Assembly: GCA_016713085.1 (NCBI GenBank)
Contig: JADJPV010000001.1
Location: 1,571,001-1,635,000, forward strand
Length of the DNA stretch: 64,000 nucleotides
Reading direction: 5' to 3'
Source of the DNA: Chitinophagaceae bacterium
GTDB lineage: Bacteria; Bacteroidota; Bacteroidia; Chitinophagales; Chitinophagaceae
Part shown: positions 27,397 to 36,767 of the stretch, in pieces
Layout of the letters: each line of letters opens with the position of its first letter
How positions within the stretch are numbered: the stretch's first letter is position 1
Translations under genes and position numbers: made by a program
Notes under the pieces: generated by a model
The model's database searches: none
What the model was told of the DNA's origin: nothing
Seen by the model: only the letters and a program-made list of their open reading frames with translations

Positions 27397-29076
27397 TCAG
27401 GTTGTTGGTTGTAAATCTGTTTTCATTTTTTCTTCAGGATTGCTGATCCTGTTTTCATACTCTTCTCTGAAATGACGAAGAGTGCTCAGTAATGGATTGG
27501 GAGCAGATCCGCCAAGTCCGCAAAGACTTGATTCTTTTACATACACCGCCAATTCTTCCAATCGTTCAAGATCAAGTGCGGTTGCTTTATTGTCACAGAT
27601 TTTTTTCAGCAGATCGTGCATCATCTTGGTGCCCACTCTGCAGGGAACACATTTACCGCAGCTTTCATCCATGCAGAACTCCATAAAGAAACGGGCGACA
27701 TCCACCATGTCTGAACTTTCATCCATTACAATCAATCCACCCGATCCCATAATAGAACCCAAGCTGATTAATGATTCGTAATCCATTTTTACATCGAGAT
27801 GTGCAGCAGGAATACAACCTCCGGATGGGCCACCTGTTTGTGCAGCTTTAAATTGACCACCTCCTTGTATACCGCCACCGATATCATAAATAATTTCACG
27901 GAGTGTTGTACCCATGGGCACTTCAATTAAGCCGGCATTGTTGATTTTACCTGCCAGTGCAAACACTTTTGTTCCTGCACTTTTTGCTGTTCCTATTTCA
28001 CTGTACCATTCACCGCCATTATTAATGATGGGAGAGATAGCAGCCAGCGTTTCTACATTATTAATAAGCGTTGGTTTTCCCCAGAGCCCGCTTTCAGCAG
28101 GATAAGGAGGTCTTGGTTTTGGTGTTCCTCTTTTGCCTTCAATAGAAGCGATCAATGCAGTTTCTTCGCCACAAACAAAGGCACCCGCACCAATACGTAC
28201 TTCCACATCAAAAGAAAACTCACTGCCGAGAATATTATTTCCGAGTAAGCCTAATTTCTTTGCCTGTTTAATGGCCAGCTCAAACCGTTTAATGGCCAAT
28301 GGATATTCACCACGGATGTAAGCGTATCCTTTACTTGCACCAACAGCATAACCTGCAATTGCCATTCCTTCCAGTACCCTGTGCGGATTACCTTCCAAAA
28401 CACTACGGTCCATGAATGCACCGGGATCACCTTCATCGCCATTACAGATTACATATTTTTGTTTACTTACATATTTATATACTGTTTCCCATTTAAACCC
28501 TGTTGGATAACCGGCACCCCCACGACCTCTGATACGGCTTTGTTTGATCTCTGCAATCACATCTTCGGGACTCATTTCAAACAGCACTTTATCAAAAGCT
28601 TTATATCCATCATGTACTAAGTAATCTTCAATTTTTTCTGGATTGAGATGACCACAATTTTTCAAAGCAATTTTCTGTTGCTTTTTAAAATAGGGATCTT
28701 CCTGTGCGTCAATAAATGGTTTAGGTCTTGAGTCTGCAAAAAGCAACAGGTCTTCAATTGGTTTTTTATCAATCAGCTGGCTTTGTACAATGCGGGAAAT
28801 ATTAGAACAGTCTACCTTTTGATAAACAGCATATTCAGGCAGGCATTTAATTAATGGCCCCTGGTTACACGGACCCATACAACCCGTGGGAATAATATCT
28901 ATTTCACTTTCAAGCCCACGGTTCTTTACTTCTTCCTGTAATTTTTTCAATACATCTTCAGAACCGGAAGAAATACAGCCTGCACCACAGCAAACGCATA
29001 ATTTATGCCTGTGTTTATTACTCTGATCTTTCGCTTTTTCAGCGTAGATAATCGTTTTTAAATCATGCCTGTTCAT
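27397..29076 (-). CDS. hoxF: Diaphorase NADH/FMN subunit HoxF (set 1)
   Basis: The 559-residue HoxF oxidises or reduces NAD(P) at an FMN. An N-terminal thioredoxin-like [2Fe-2S] domain (LCVCCGAGCISSGS, then GCMGPCNQGP) precedes the NuoF-like part. There the Gly-rich NADH loop RGRGGAGYPTGFKW, the FMN site CNGDEGDPGAFMDR and GAGAFVCGEETALIASIEG, and the [4Fe-4S] ligands ESCGKCVPCRVGT with a later LCGLGG are all present. The architecture matches cyanobacterial-type HoxF with a separate HoxE. Its start overlaps the hoxE stop by 4 bp. Confidence 0.96.
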   Translation of the reverse strand: MNRHDLKTIIYAEKAKDQSNKHRHKLCVCCGAGCISSGSEDVLKKLQEEVKNRGLESEIDIIPTGCMGPCNQGPLIKCLPEYAVYQKVDCSNISRIVQSQLIDKKPIEDLLLFADSRPKPFIDAQEDPYFKKQQKIALKNCGHLNPEKIEDYLVHDGYKAFDKVLFEMSPEDVIAEIKQSRIRGRGGAGYPTGFKWETVYKYVSKQKYVICNGDEGDPGAFMDRSVLEGNPHRVLEGMAIAGYAVGASKGYAYIRGEYPLAIKRFELAIKQAKKLGLLGNNILGSEFSFDVEVRIGAGAFVCGEETALIASIEGKRGTPKPRPPYPAESGLWGKPTLINNVETLAAISPIINNGGEWYSEIGTAKSAGTKVFALAGKINNAGLIEVPMGTTLREIIYDIGGGIQGGGQFKAAQTGGPSGGCIPAAHLDVKMDYESLISLGSIMGSGGLIVMDESSDMVDVARFFMEFCMDESCGKCVPCRVGTKMMHDLLKKICDNKATALDLERLEELAVYVKESSLCGLGGSAPNPLLSTLRHFREEYENRISNPEEKMKTDLQPTT

Positions 29077-29591
29077 ACCGTTTCCATTTTAGATTTAAGT
29101 TTGGCTATAATGGCATCTGCATCAGCTTTTGCCTGCACCTCATCATTAATGATTACGGCAGGAGCCAGTCCGCAGGCGCCGATACAACGGGCAACCTGTA
29201 CGCCGAGCTTATTATCAGCACTCACTTCACCGGGTTTTAAATTGAATGCCCTTTCTACTTCATTCAGAATTTGCTGCGCACCTTTTACATAACAGGCTGT
29301 ACCGGTACAAACCAGACAGGTATGTTCACCTTTTGATTTCAGTGAAAAGAAATGATAAAAGGATACGGTTGAAAAAACCCTTGAAGGCGGCAGATGCAGC
29401 TTTTTGCTGATATATTTCAACACGTTCATCGGTAAGTGTCCGTAGCTGTTCTGTGCAGTATGAAGAATTTCAATTAAAGCATCGGGCCTGTAATTTTCTT
29501 TTTTCATTTTAGCTGCTATCAGCTTTACACGGGGGTCTGTTGCAGAAAGCTCATTTTCATGAGCACGGTGGTGATGTGTATGAGCAGTCAT
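29073..29591 (-). CDS. hoxE: Diaphorase subunit HoxE, NuoE-like (set 1)
   Basis: This 172-residue thioredoxin-like [2Fe-2S] protein has the four-Cys pattern of NuoE: CTGTACYVKGA (C-x4-C) and ARCIGACGLAP (C-x3-C). The N-terminus is His-rich (TAHTHHHRAHEN), which is not part of the fold and could bind metal. The family helix SYGHLPMNVLKYISKKLHLP is present. It is the first gene of the minus-strand hoxEFUYH operon, and its promoter lies in the 29.6-29.9 kb intergenic region. Confidence 0.94.
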   Translation of the reverse strand: MTAHTHHHRAHENELSATDPRVKLIAAKMKKENYRPDALIEILHTAQNSYGHLPMNVLKYISKKLHLPPSRVFSTVSFYHFFSLKSKGEHTCLVCTGTACYVKGAQQILNEVERAFNLKPGEVSADNKLGVQVARCIGACGLAPAVIINDEVQAKADADAIIAKLKSKMETV

Positions 29592-29689
29592 ATCACTTTA
29601 TGATTTAAATCAAACAATGAATTTTTTCGAAAAACATCAATACAGGATACTCTGTAATAAACTATTATAGGAGAAGGGCTCAATCGCTT

Positions 29690-29704
29690 TGACACAAAAT
29701 GTCA
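29690..29704. promoter_or_regulatory. Dyad TGACA-N5-TGTCA (possible operator)
   Basis: A perfect 5+5 inverted repeat lies in the divergent hox promoter region. The spacing and TGAC/GTCA half-sites resemble Crp/Fnr-family operators. This is a pattern-based suggestion only. Confidence 0.4.
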
Positions 29705-29752
29705 TTTATATTTTCAGGTGCCTAAAATAGGATGTACTTTAAAAAAGAGATA

Positions 29753-29767
29753 TGATGAATATCATCA
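29753..29767. promoter_or_regulatory. Dyad TGATGAATATCATCA (possible Fnr/Crp-like operator)
   Basis: The 15-mer has perfect TGATG/CATCA arms around an AATAT centre, and lies between the two divergent hox operons. The arms resemble Fnr-type half-sites. No regulator gene of this family is in the window. Confidence 0.4.
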
Positions 29768-29910
29768 GTATTACTGTTTGTTAACAATGGTAGTTTCGAT
29801 TAACCCAATTTTAAATTGATATGAATCATATTACAGCATGACGCAACTGTGCTGTTTTCTCGTTCACAGTCTGTACTTTGTTATCCTCTTCAACCTTTCA
29901 ATACCTTTCA

Positions 29911-31548
29911 ATGAAAGAGCTGCTGCAAACCCAAATGATGAATCATCTTTGGGAAATACAATTAAAAGGTGGTTATATTAATGATGAAGATGTAAAAAGA
30001 CTTGCACATCAGTTTAATCTTTCCGAAACAGAAGTAGAAGGCGTGGTATCTTTTTATCATTTTTTTCACCGCAAACCAACCGGCAAATACACTATTTATC
30101 TTAACAACAGTATTGTGGCTGATATAAAAGGATTCAGCCGAATTAAAGAAACACTCGAAAGGGAAACGGGTGCCGTTTTTGGATCGGTTGACCGCACAGG
30201 TACATTTGGATTATTTTTAACTCCATGCATTGGCCTCAGTGATCAGGAACCATCAGCATTGATCAACTTCTATCCTTTTACCAATCTGAACGCTATTAAA
30301 ATAAAGGACATTATTGCCTCGCTGAAAAAAGGAGCAGACCCGGCAGCTATTTGTGATACACCTGCCGTTAATATCCGCTACTCACCTCAAGGGTCTAAGT
30401 CATTTTTCTTTAAAGAATTTATTGATGGAAAAAAATGGGATGCTGCAAAGAGCCAACCGTCGTTACCTAAGTATGTAATATGTAATGCTGATGAAGGAGA
30501 GCCGGGTACATTTAAAGACAGGGTATTGATGCAGACACAGGCAAAATCGCTGATTGAAGGAATGCTTATTTGCGGATATACCATCGGATCTGAATATGGT
30601 ATCATTTACCTGCGGGGAGAATATAGATGGCTGAAAAGCAAACTTGAAGATGCGATTCAGGAATACAGAAATTCCGGTTTATTGGGAAGAGAATGCGGTG
30701 GGATAAAAGGCTTCAACTTTGATATACGTGTGCAAATGGGAGCAGGCTCCTATGTATGTGGAGAAGAAACCGCTTTACTTGAATCATTGGAAGGTAAAAG
30801 AGGAGAGCCGAGAACCAAGTGGTTTTTTCCTGTAGAAAAAGGGTATTTGCAACAACCTACTGTTATTAATAATGTAGAAACGTTTTGTGCGGCAGCAAGG
30901 ATTATTGAAATGGGCACAGAAGAATATTTGAGCCTTGGAATCCCGGGTTCGCCCGGAGTAAAACTGCTCAGCGTTTCCGGTGATTGCAAAATACCGGGCA
31001 TTTACGAAATAGAATTGGGTATGACGGTTGCAGAACTGCTTGAGCTTTGCGAAGCAGAAGATCCTTATTATATACAGGTTAGCGGCCCGTCAGGAGAATG
31101 TATTTCCATCAAAGAAAAATATCGCCGCATCTCTATGCTTGATCTGTTGGCCCGTAAAGACATACGCTGCGGAGGAGCCTTTATGATTTTTAATAAACAA
31201 AGAGACCTGGTGAAAGTGCTGTTGAACTTTACCGAATTCTTCAAATCAGAATCATGCGGCATCTGCACTCCATGCAGAGCCGGCAATTTTATTATTCAGC
31301 GAAAATTAGAAAGGCTGGATAACGGACTTGCGAATGAAAAAGACCTTGAAGAATTAAAAAACTGGGGAATGATTATGAAAAACACAAGCCGTTGCGGATT
31401 GGGTAAAACTGCCACCAACAGTTTGATTTATGCAATGGATAAATTTCACAGTTATTTTTCTTCTAAACTGGATAAAGAGTTTAACGGACTTAATCTCAAG
31501 TTTGACATAGAAGCCGCAACAAAAGAATACGAGAAATATAAAATATGA
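29911..31548 (+). CDS. hoxF: Fused HoxE-HoxF-like diaphorase subunit (set 2), lacking the Gly-rich NADH loop
   Basis: The N-terminal ~160 residues are NuoE-like but have lost three of four cluster cysteines: IYLNNSIVADIKG stands where CxxxxC should be, and TPCIGLSDQEP keeps one Cys. The rest is NuoF-like with CNADEGEPGTFKDR, GAGSYVCGEETALLESLEG and ESCGICTPCRAGN. This matches the Ralstonia-type soluble hydrogenase HoxF. Compared with HoxF of set 1, about 30 residues including RGRGGAGxPTGxKW are missing: FKEFIDG is joined directly to KKWDAAKS before KYVICNADEG. The NADH site should therefore be defective, unless this is an assembly loss. The ATG at 29911 is preferred over a TTG at 29878. Confidence 0.85.
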   Translation: MKELLQTQMMNHLWEIQLKGGYINDEDVKRLAHQFNLSETEVEGVVSFYHFFHRKPTGKYTIYLNNSIVADIKGFSRIKETLERETGAVFGSVDRTGTFGLFLTPCIGLSDQEPSALINFYPFTNLNAIKIKDIIASLKKGADPAAICDTPAVNIRYSPQGSKSFFFKEFIDGKKWDAAKSQPSLPKYVICNADEGEPGTFKDRVLMQTQAKSLIEGMLICGYTIGSEYGIIYLRGEYRWLKSKLEDAIQEYRNSGLLGRECGGIKGFNFDIRVQMGAGSYVCGEETALLESLEGKRGEPRTKWFFPVEKGYLQQPTVINNVETFCAAARIIEMGTEEYLSLGIPGSPGVKLLSVSGDCKIPGIYEIELGMTVAELLELCEAEDPYYIQVSGPSGECISIKEKYRRISMLDLLARKDIRCGGAFMIFNKQRDLVKVLLNFTEFFKSESCGICTPCRAGNFIIQRKLERLDNGLANEKDLEELKNWGMIMKNTSRCGLGKTATNSLIYAMDKFHSYFSSKLDKEFNGLNLKFDIEAATKEYEKYKI

Positions 31549-32281
31549 ATGTTATGTCAAAGATGGTTACCATAACAATTGATGGAAAAAATATTGAAGC
31601 AGAAGAAGGAAAAACCTGATTCTCGCTGCAAAAGAACATGGAATTTTTATTCCTTCTCTTTGTTATTTTGAACATATTGAGCCGCCATTGGGTACATGCA
31701 GGTTGTGTACATGTAAGATTAATGGAAAGTTTGCGCCTGCCTGTACAGAAAAGGTAGCAGAAGGTCTTTCGGTAGAAGTAAATTCAGAGGAGCTGATTGA
31801 TACCAGGAAGGCGTTGGTGGAAATGATGTTTGCAGAGGGGAACCATATTTGCCCTGCCTGTGAAAAAAGCGGTCATTGCGATTTGCAGCATATGGGATAT
31901 GAATTGGGGGTTTCTTCCACCCGTTTTCAGCATTTATTTAAAGACCGCATCATTGATTTCAATCCATCCCGGATGGTACTGGAACATAATCGCTGCATTA
32001 AATGCATGCGTTGTGTTGTAGATGTAAAAACAAGCGATGGTAAAAAAGTATTCAATTACCAGAACAGGGGCAATGAAACATTTGTTGGAGTCGATTATGA
32101 ACAGGAAGAAAGGCTTACTGAAGAACAGGTAGTTAATGCCATGAAAATTTGTCCAACAGGCGCCATTATCGTAAGAGGTGTCAGCATGTCAGAACCTTTT
32201 GGTGACCGAAAATTTGATATGGAATCTGTTCAGGAAAACTATCATAAAAAGAAATCAAAAAGAACTCATTCTGAAGAAATG
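31545..32281 (+). pseudogene. hoxU: HoxU-like iron-sulfur subunit (set 2), frameshifted
   Basis: The frame opens at 31545, overlapping the previous stop (ATGA), and reads MVTITIDGKNIEAEEGKT before a TGA at 31617-31619. One base is missing there. In the next frame the protein resumes as LILAAKEHGIFIPSLCYFEH, followed by GTCRLCTCKI, HICPACEKSGHCDLQ and RCIKCMRCV, the expected cluster ligands. The second [4Fe-4S] motif is altered: only MKICPTGAI remains of the usual CxxCxxC..CP. Restored, the protein has 245 residues. Downstream the frame runs without a stop into hoxY, giving a continuous 31688-32824 reading frame; an out-of-frame TGA overlaps the hoxY ATG. Confidence 0.85.
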
Positions 32282-32824
32282 AGTAAAAAAATTATAGCCA
32301 CCGTATCTCTTGCCGGTTGTTTTGGTTGCCATATGTCTTTACTGGATGTGGATGAAGAAATACTTGATCTGGCTGAATTGGTTTCATTCGACAAATCGCC
32401 ACTTACAGATTTCAAAGAGTTTTCTTCACGTTGTCATATTGGGTTGATTGAAGGAGGTGTTTGCAATTCAGAAAATATAGAAACACTCCGCAAGTTCAGG
32501 GAGCATTGCGACATTCTTGTTGCACTTGGTGAATGTTCCATCTGGGGCGGATTGCCTACCATGAGAAATTCAATTCTCTTAAGCGAATGTCTTGAAGAAG
32601 CCTATTTCAATTCGGCAACAAGCGAACCCGGTGCAAATGTTGTTCCGTATCATGAAGACTTACCAAAAATCCTTGACAGGGTGTATGCCTGTAATGAAAT
32701 TGTAAAGATTGATTATTATATACCGGGATGCCCCCCTGATGCCAATCATATCTGGAAAGCGGTAAAGAATATTCTTTGGGGAAATGAATATTCCATTTTG
32801 TATTCAGAGTTTAAATACGATTAA
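32279..32824 (+). CDS. hoxY: [NiFe]-hydrogenase small subunit HoxY (set 2), fused in frame to HoxU
   Basis: From the internal ATG at 32279 the protein has 181 residues, the normal HoxY length. Cluster ligands are present in SLAGCFGCHMSLLDVDEEIL, VALGECSIWGG and IPGCPPDANHIW. Upstream the same frame continues into the end of HoxU (SVQENYHKKKSKRTHSEE), so translation could give a 378-residue HoxU-HoxY fusion if initiated upstream. The ATGA overlap at 32279-32282 suggests that separate proteins were ancestral. The product would pair with the set 2 HoxH. Confidence 0.85.
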   Translation: MSKKIIATVSLAGCFGCHMSLLDVDEEILDLAELVSFDKSPLTDFKEFSSRCHIGLIEGGVCNSENIETLRKFREHCDILVALGECSIWGGLPTMRNSILLSECLEEAYFNSATSEPGANVVPYHEDLPKILDRVYACNEIVKIDYYIPGCPPDANHIWKAVKNILWGNEYSILYSEFKYD

Positions 32825-32835
32825 CGCATTTACTT

Positions 32836-34286
32836 ATGAACAGAAAAATAACGATAGATCCTGTTACAAGAGTGGAAGGGCACGGAAGGGTTACGATTCA
32901 TCTTGATGAATACGGACAGGTGAAAGACTCTTTTTTCATATTGTGGAGTTCAGGGGTTTTGAACGGTTTGTTCAGGGTCATCCATATTGGGAAGCACCAG
33001 TGCTTGTTCAACGATTATGTGGCATTTGCCCGGTGAGTCATCACCTTGCCGCTGCAAAAGCAATTGATCAGCTTGTTGGCATTGATCCGAAAGATCTTTC
33101 ACCCACTGCAACAAAACTCCGTCGGTTGATGCATTTTGGACAAATTTTCCAATCACATGCATTGCATTTCTTTTACCTGGCATCACCCGATTTATTATTT
33201 GGTATGGATGCTCCGGTAGAGAAAAGAAATGTAATGGCCGTTGCTGTTGAAAACAGAGAGCTTGCAATAAAAGGTATTACCATGAGGAAGTTTGGTCAGG
33301 AAATTATCAAAGCTGTTGCAGGTAAAAGAATTCACGGAATACTTGCTGTGCCGGGCGGTGTTTACAAAACATTCACAGAAAAAGAAAGAGATTATTTTCT
33401 TGATGGGAAAGAAATCGAGAATATCGATACCATGATCGAATGGTCGCTGGCTATGATCAATTTTATAAAAGGATATCATGAAAAGAACAAAAAATTGCTC
33501 GATGAATTTGCTTCTTTCCCTTCCGGTCATCTTGGTATGGTGAATGAGCAGGGTGCACTGGATTTGTATGATGGAAAGTTAAGGGCTATTGACAGCGAGG
33601 GAGAAATTACGCTCAATGATATTTCTACTGATTTGTATCAGGACTATTTTTCTGAAGCGGTAGCACAATGGTCGTACATGAAGTTTCCTTATCTGAAAAA
33701 TGTTGGCCGTGAAAAAGGATGGAACAGAGTAGGCCCATTGGCCCGGATGAATATTTGCAGCTCCATTCCTACTCCATTGGCCAATGCAGCAAGAAATGAT
33801 TTCATTGCATTTACAGGAAAAAAAGTAAATAACAGTACCATGTATTCGCATTGGGCTAGATTAATTGAAATGCTGCATAGTGCCGAAGAAATGAAAGAAT
33901 TGCTGAATGATCCTGAACTGCTGGGAAACGATCTCATCCGCAAAGGCACACCACGCTTGAAAGGGATTGGTATTATTGAAGCACCCCGTGGCACACTTAC
34001 CCATCATTATGAAGTGGATGAAAAAGGAATGATTACACGTTGCAACCTGATTGTTTCCACCACACATAATAATGATGCAATGAATACCGCAGTGAAATGG
34101 GTGGCCAATAATGTTATCAGCCGGAAAGGAACCATTACCGACAGCATGCTGAACCAGGTTGAAGTTGCCATAAGAGCGTATGACCCCTGCCTGAGTTGCG
34201 CAACACAATCATTGGGCAGGATGCCATTAAAAGCTGAAGTATATAATTTTAAAGGCGAGCTGATAGATGAACGATTCAAAAACTGA
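32836..34286 (+). pseudogene. hoxH: [NiFe]-hydrogenase large subunit HoxH (set 2), frameshifted near N-terminus
   Basis: The frame starts NRKITIDPVTRVEGHGRVTI at 32836, then shifts in a run of six Ts (32931-32936). Adding one T restores SFFHIVEFRGFERFVQGHPY. The L1 motif RLCGICPVSH and the remaining sequence are intact and close to the Ralstonia soluble-hydrogenase HoxH. The L2 motif reads DPCLSCATQ, with Gln where His or Arg is nearly universal, followed by a tail (SLGRMPLKAEV...). The restored length is about 483 residues. The last 20 bp overlap the protease gene. Confidence 0.88.
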
Positions 34287-34755
34287 GAAATCAGGTATAT
34301 TAATTATAGGAATTGGCAACAGTGGCCGAAATGATGATGGCCTTGGTTGGAAATTCGTTGATATTGCCAGCCAGACAATGCGGGGTTATTTTGATGTTGA
34401 ATACAGATACCAGCTCCAGATAGAAGATGCAGAACTTGTAAGTAAGTATAACAAAGTAATATTCGCCGACGCCTCTCAGGAAGCAATACAAAATGGATTT
34501 GAAATCACGATGTGTAAAAAAGCGGGGCATTATTTTTTTTCATCGCATTTGCAATCACCCGAAACAATTCTGTACCTGGCCGAAATGCTGTATAATAAAA
34601 GGCCTGAAACATTTACTCTTGCAATAGAAGGCAAAAACTGGGGGCTGGGTAAATCCATTAGTAAAGAAGCAGAAAAAAATCTGGAAAAGGCACTTGCATA
34701 TTTTAAAAAAACATTTTTGCCTTCCATCCGGCCATTTATAATGGATTATCAGTAA
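34267..34755 (+). CDS. hoxW: Hydrogenase maturation endopeptidase (set 2, HoxW-like)
   Basis: This 162-residue peptidase of the HoxW/HyaD family starts ILIIGIGNSGRNDDGLGWKF, keeping the G-N-x(3)-R-x-D-D-G nickel-recognition motif. KVIFADAS and the FFSSHLQSPETI segment carry the remaining conserved acid and His. It overlaps the end of hoxH by 20 bp and so is almost certainly dedicated to it. The gene is intact although its substrate gene is frameshifted. Confidence 0.9.
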   Translation: MNDSKTEKSGILIIGIGNSGRNDDGLGWKFVDIASQTMRGYFDVEYRYQLQIEDAELVSKYNKVIFADASQEAIQNGFEITMCKKAGHYFFSSHLQSPETILYLAEMLYNKRPETFTLAIEGKNWGLGKSISKEAEKNLEKALAYFKKTFLPSIRPFIMDYQ

Positions 34756-34890
34756 AGGCAAGCTTTTGTTAATGAGTATGGTTCATTTTATTAATAAGCC
34801 ACATCATGCTTTTAAGTGACAGTGATCATTCTCTGCCGAAAAAGTAAGGACTAATATAGCAGCCTCTTTTGACAATTAAATTGCTCAGCC

Positions 34891-36755
34891 ATGTATTCCC
34901 TTATTGCCGGCTTGTTTATCCTGCCGGTTATTGTCAGCGGATTGTTGCTTGTATTGTCTAAAAAAGCCGCAGGTGCTTTAGTTATTATTTCTGCAGTGCT
35001 ATTATCGGCACTGTCTCTCTACCTTTTTATTAATGCAGACAAGCCATTCTATTTCAGTGTACCTCATTATGTAAACGAAATTGTTGCAGGAGCTGATATC
35101 CTGTTGCTGCTTTATTTTGGCTGGGTAGCCCTGCGCAAAAAAAGCTGGCTGGTTGGCCTCATGAGTGTTTTACAGCTTGGCGGTTTACTCTACCTGCTGA
35201 AAACATTACCATCCGGGGAAGCCATGCAGTTCATGGTTGATAGGCTGAGTGCATTTATGTTCCTGCTCATCAATATCATCAGCGGCATTATAGCTATTTA
35301 TTCGCTGCGGTATATTGCGGAAGAGGAATGCAGCAAGTTCCGAAAAAAATATTTTCTCTCCACCATGTTCTGGTTCATAGCAGTCATGAACCTGGTTGTT
35401 TCATCAGATAACATGGAATACTTTTTCCTGTTCTTTGAATTAACCACACTCGCTTCCTTCCTGTTTATCGGTTTCAGAAAAGATAAGGAATCAGTTAAAA
35501 ACGCCATAACAGCTTTATGGATGAACCAGCTTGGCGGTTTGGCAATACTTGTTGCTATCTTCTTCATTGCATATAATGGATACGGTGAAGCAACATTCAC
35601 CAACCTGCTGGCACATGCAGGAGAACCCGGCATTCTGCTTCCTCTTGCTTTACTGGCAGTTGCTGCTTTAATTAAAGGTGCACAGATGCCGTTCAGTAAA
35701 TGGCTGCTTGGTGCAATGGTGGCTCCAACTCCTGTGAGTGCGCTGCTCCATTCTTCTACCATGGTGAAGATTGCTCCTTTTATGATTCTTCGTTTAGCAC
35801 CTGCATTAAAAGAAACACCTGTGGCAACAGTTGTAATTGCATTAACAGGGTTTGTTTTTGTGGCAGCAGCTGTTCTCGCTCTGTCGCAGGATAACCTGAA
35901 ACGAATTCTTGCCCATTCAACAATTGGGTTGCTTTCATTAATGATTATGATGGCAGCCATTGGTACACCAGTTACCATCATTGCTTCACTTGTACTTATC
36001 CTGTTTCATGGTATTTCAAAATGTATGCTGTTCCTCAATGCAGGGGTTTTGGAAAGAGTATTTCATCTCAAGCAAACTTCTGATATGGATAAGCTGGGAG
36101 AGCTTGGACCATACACTTCACTGGCGGTAACCATTGGTTTTATGTCGCTGCTGCTGCCACCATTTGGTGCATTTGTAGGGAAATGGATCAGTTATTTAAC
36201 ACTGGGGGTTTTTCTGCATGAGCAAAGAATATTTGGTGCCTTGGTAATTGTGTTTGTGGCCATTGAGGCGCAGTTTTTTCACTGCTTTATTTTAAAGTGA
36301 TGTGAACGCTTATTTCAAGAACTGGGAAGAACGATCATGTTGTTTTTGAGCATACAGGCAAAACATATAAAGCAATCATCAACCTGTTAATGATTATGAT
36401 TGTATTGTGTATGGTTGGCTTGCCATTCCTGTTAACTCATATATTTTCACCCGTAGCCGCTGATCTTATCGGCTCATCTATTCCTATTGTTACTGAAGGC
36501 TGGAATTATTATATCGGCTCAATGAAACTGCCAATGGTGCCTTTGCTGGTTGCATTCTTTCTGCTGCCGGTTACAATTGTTGCTGCCATGTTTGTGCAAT
36601 TTAAAAAAGTTGACAGGGCCAAAGAATACATGTGCGGCGAAAAAATTAATTATTCTTTTTCTTCATTCTATTTCACAACCGATAAAGCGACTCCTTATTT
36701 TTCAACAGCAGGTATTTTGTTTTTTATTGCACTGATAGCTGTGGCTTTGATATAA
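34891..36755 (+). pseudogene. echA: EchA/NuoL-like membrane subunit, broken by a frameshift and a nonsense codon
   Basis: EchA is the ion-pumping, antiporter-like subunit of energy-converting hydrogenases. Frame 1 (34891-36300, 469 residues) gives about 14 hydrophobic helices with the conserved Lys/Glu/His sites (FFELTTLASFLFIGF, AALIKGAQMPFSKWLLGAM, TPVSALLHSSTMVK, LFHGISKCMLF). At 36265 one base is missing. In the next frame the sequence continues GAVFSLLYFKVM, hits TGA at 36303-36305, and then runs LISRTGKNDHVVFEHTGKTY through three more helices to 36755. Restored, it would have 621 residues, a normal length. ATG start at 34891. Confidence 0.85.
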
Positions 36756-36767
36756 AACGATCTTGTT

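Larger units (their letters stand above)
29592..29910. promoter_or_regulatory. Divergent promoter region between the two hox sets
   Basis: About 320 bp separates the start of hoxE (minus) from the likely start of the second hox set (plus). It is AT-rich and holds two good dyads, listed separately. A TACTTTG box at 29874-29880 lies about 30 bp before the ATG at 29911 and could serve as a -7 element for set 2. Shared operators here could co-regulate both hydrogenases. Confidence 0.6.

Noticed and set aside
31605..31620. Programmed -1 frameshifting in hoxU of set 2
   Set aside because: The A-run context (GGA AAA ACC TGA) does not form a canonical X-XXY-YYZ slippery heptamer in the zero frame, and no downstream stem-loop stood out; an indel is simpler.
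36390..36755. A separate small membrane protein gene after echA
   Set aside because: The reading frame is the C-terminal part of EchA; homology continues directly from the broken frame upstream with only one missing base and one nonsense codon.
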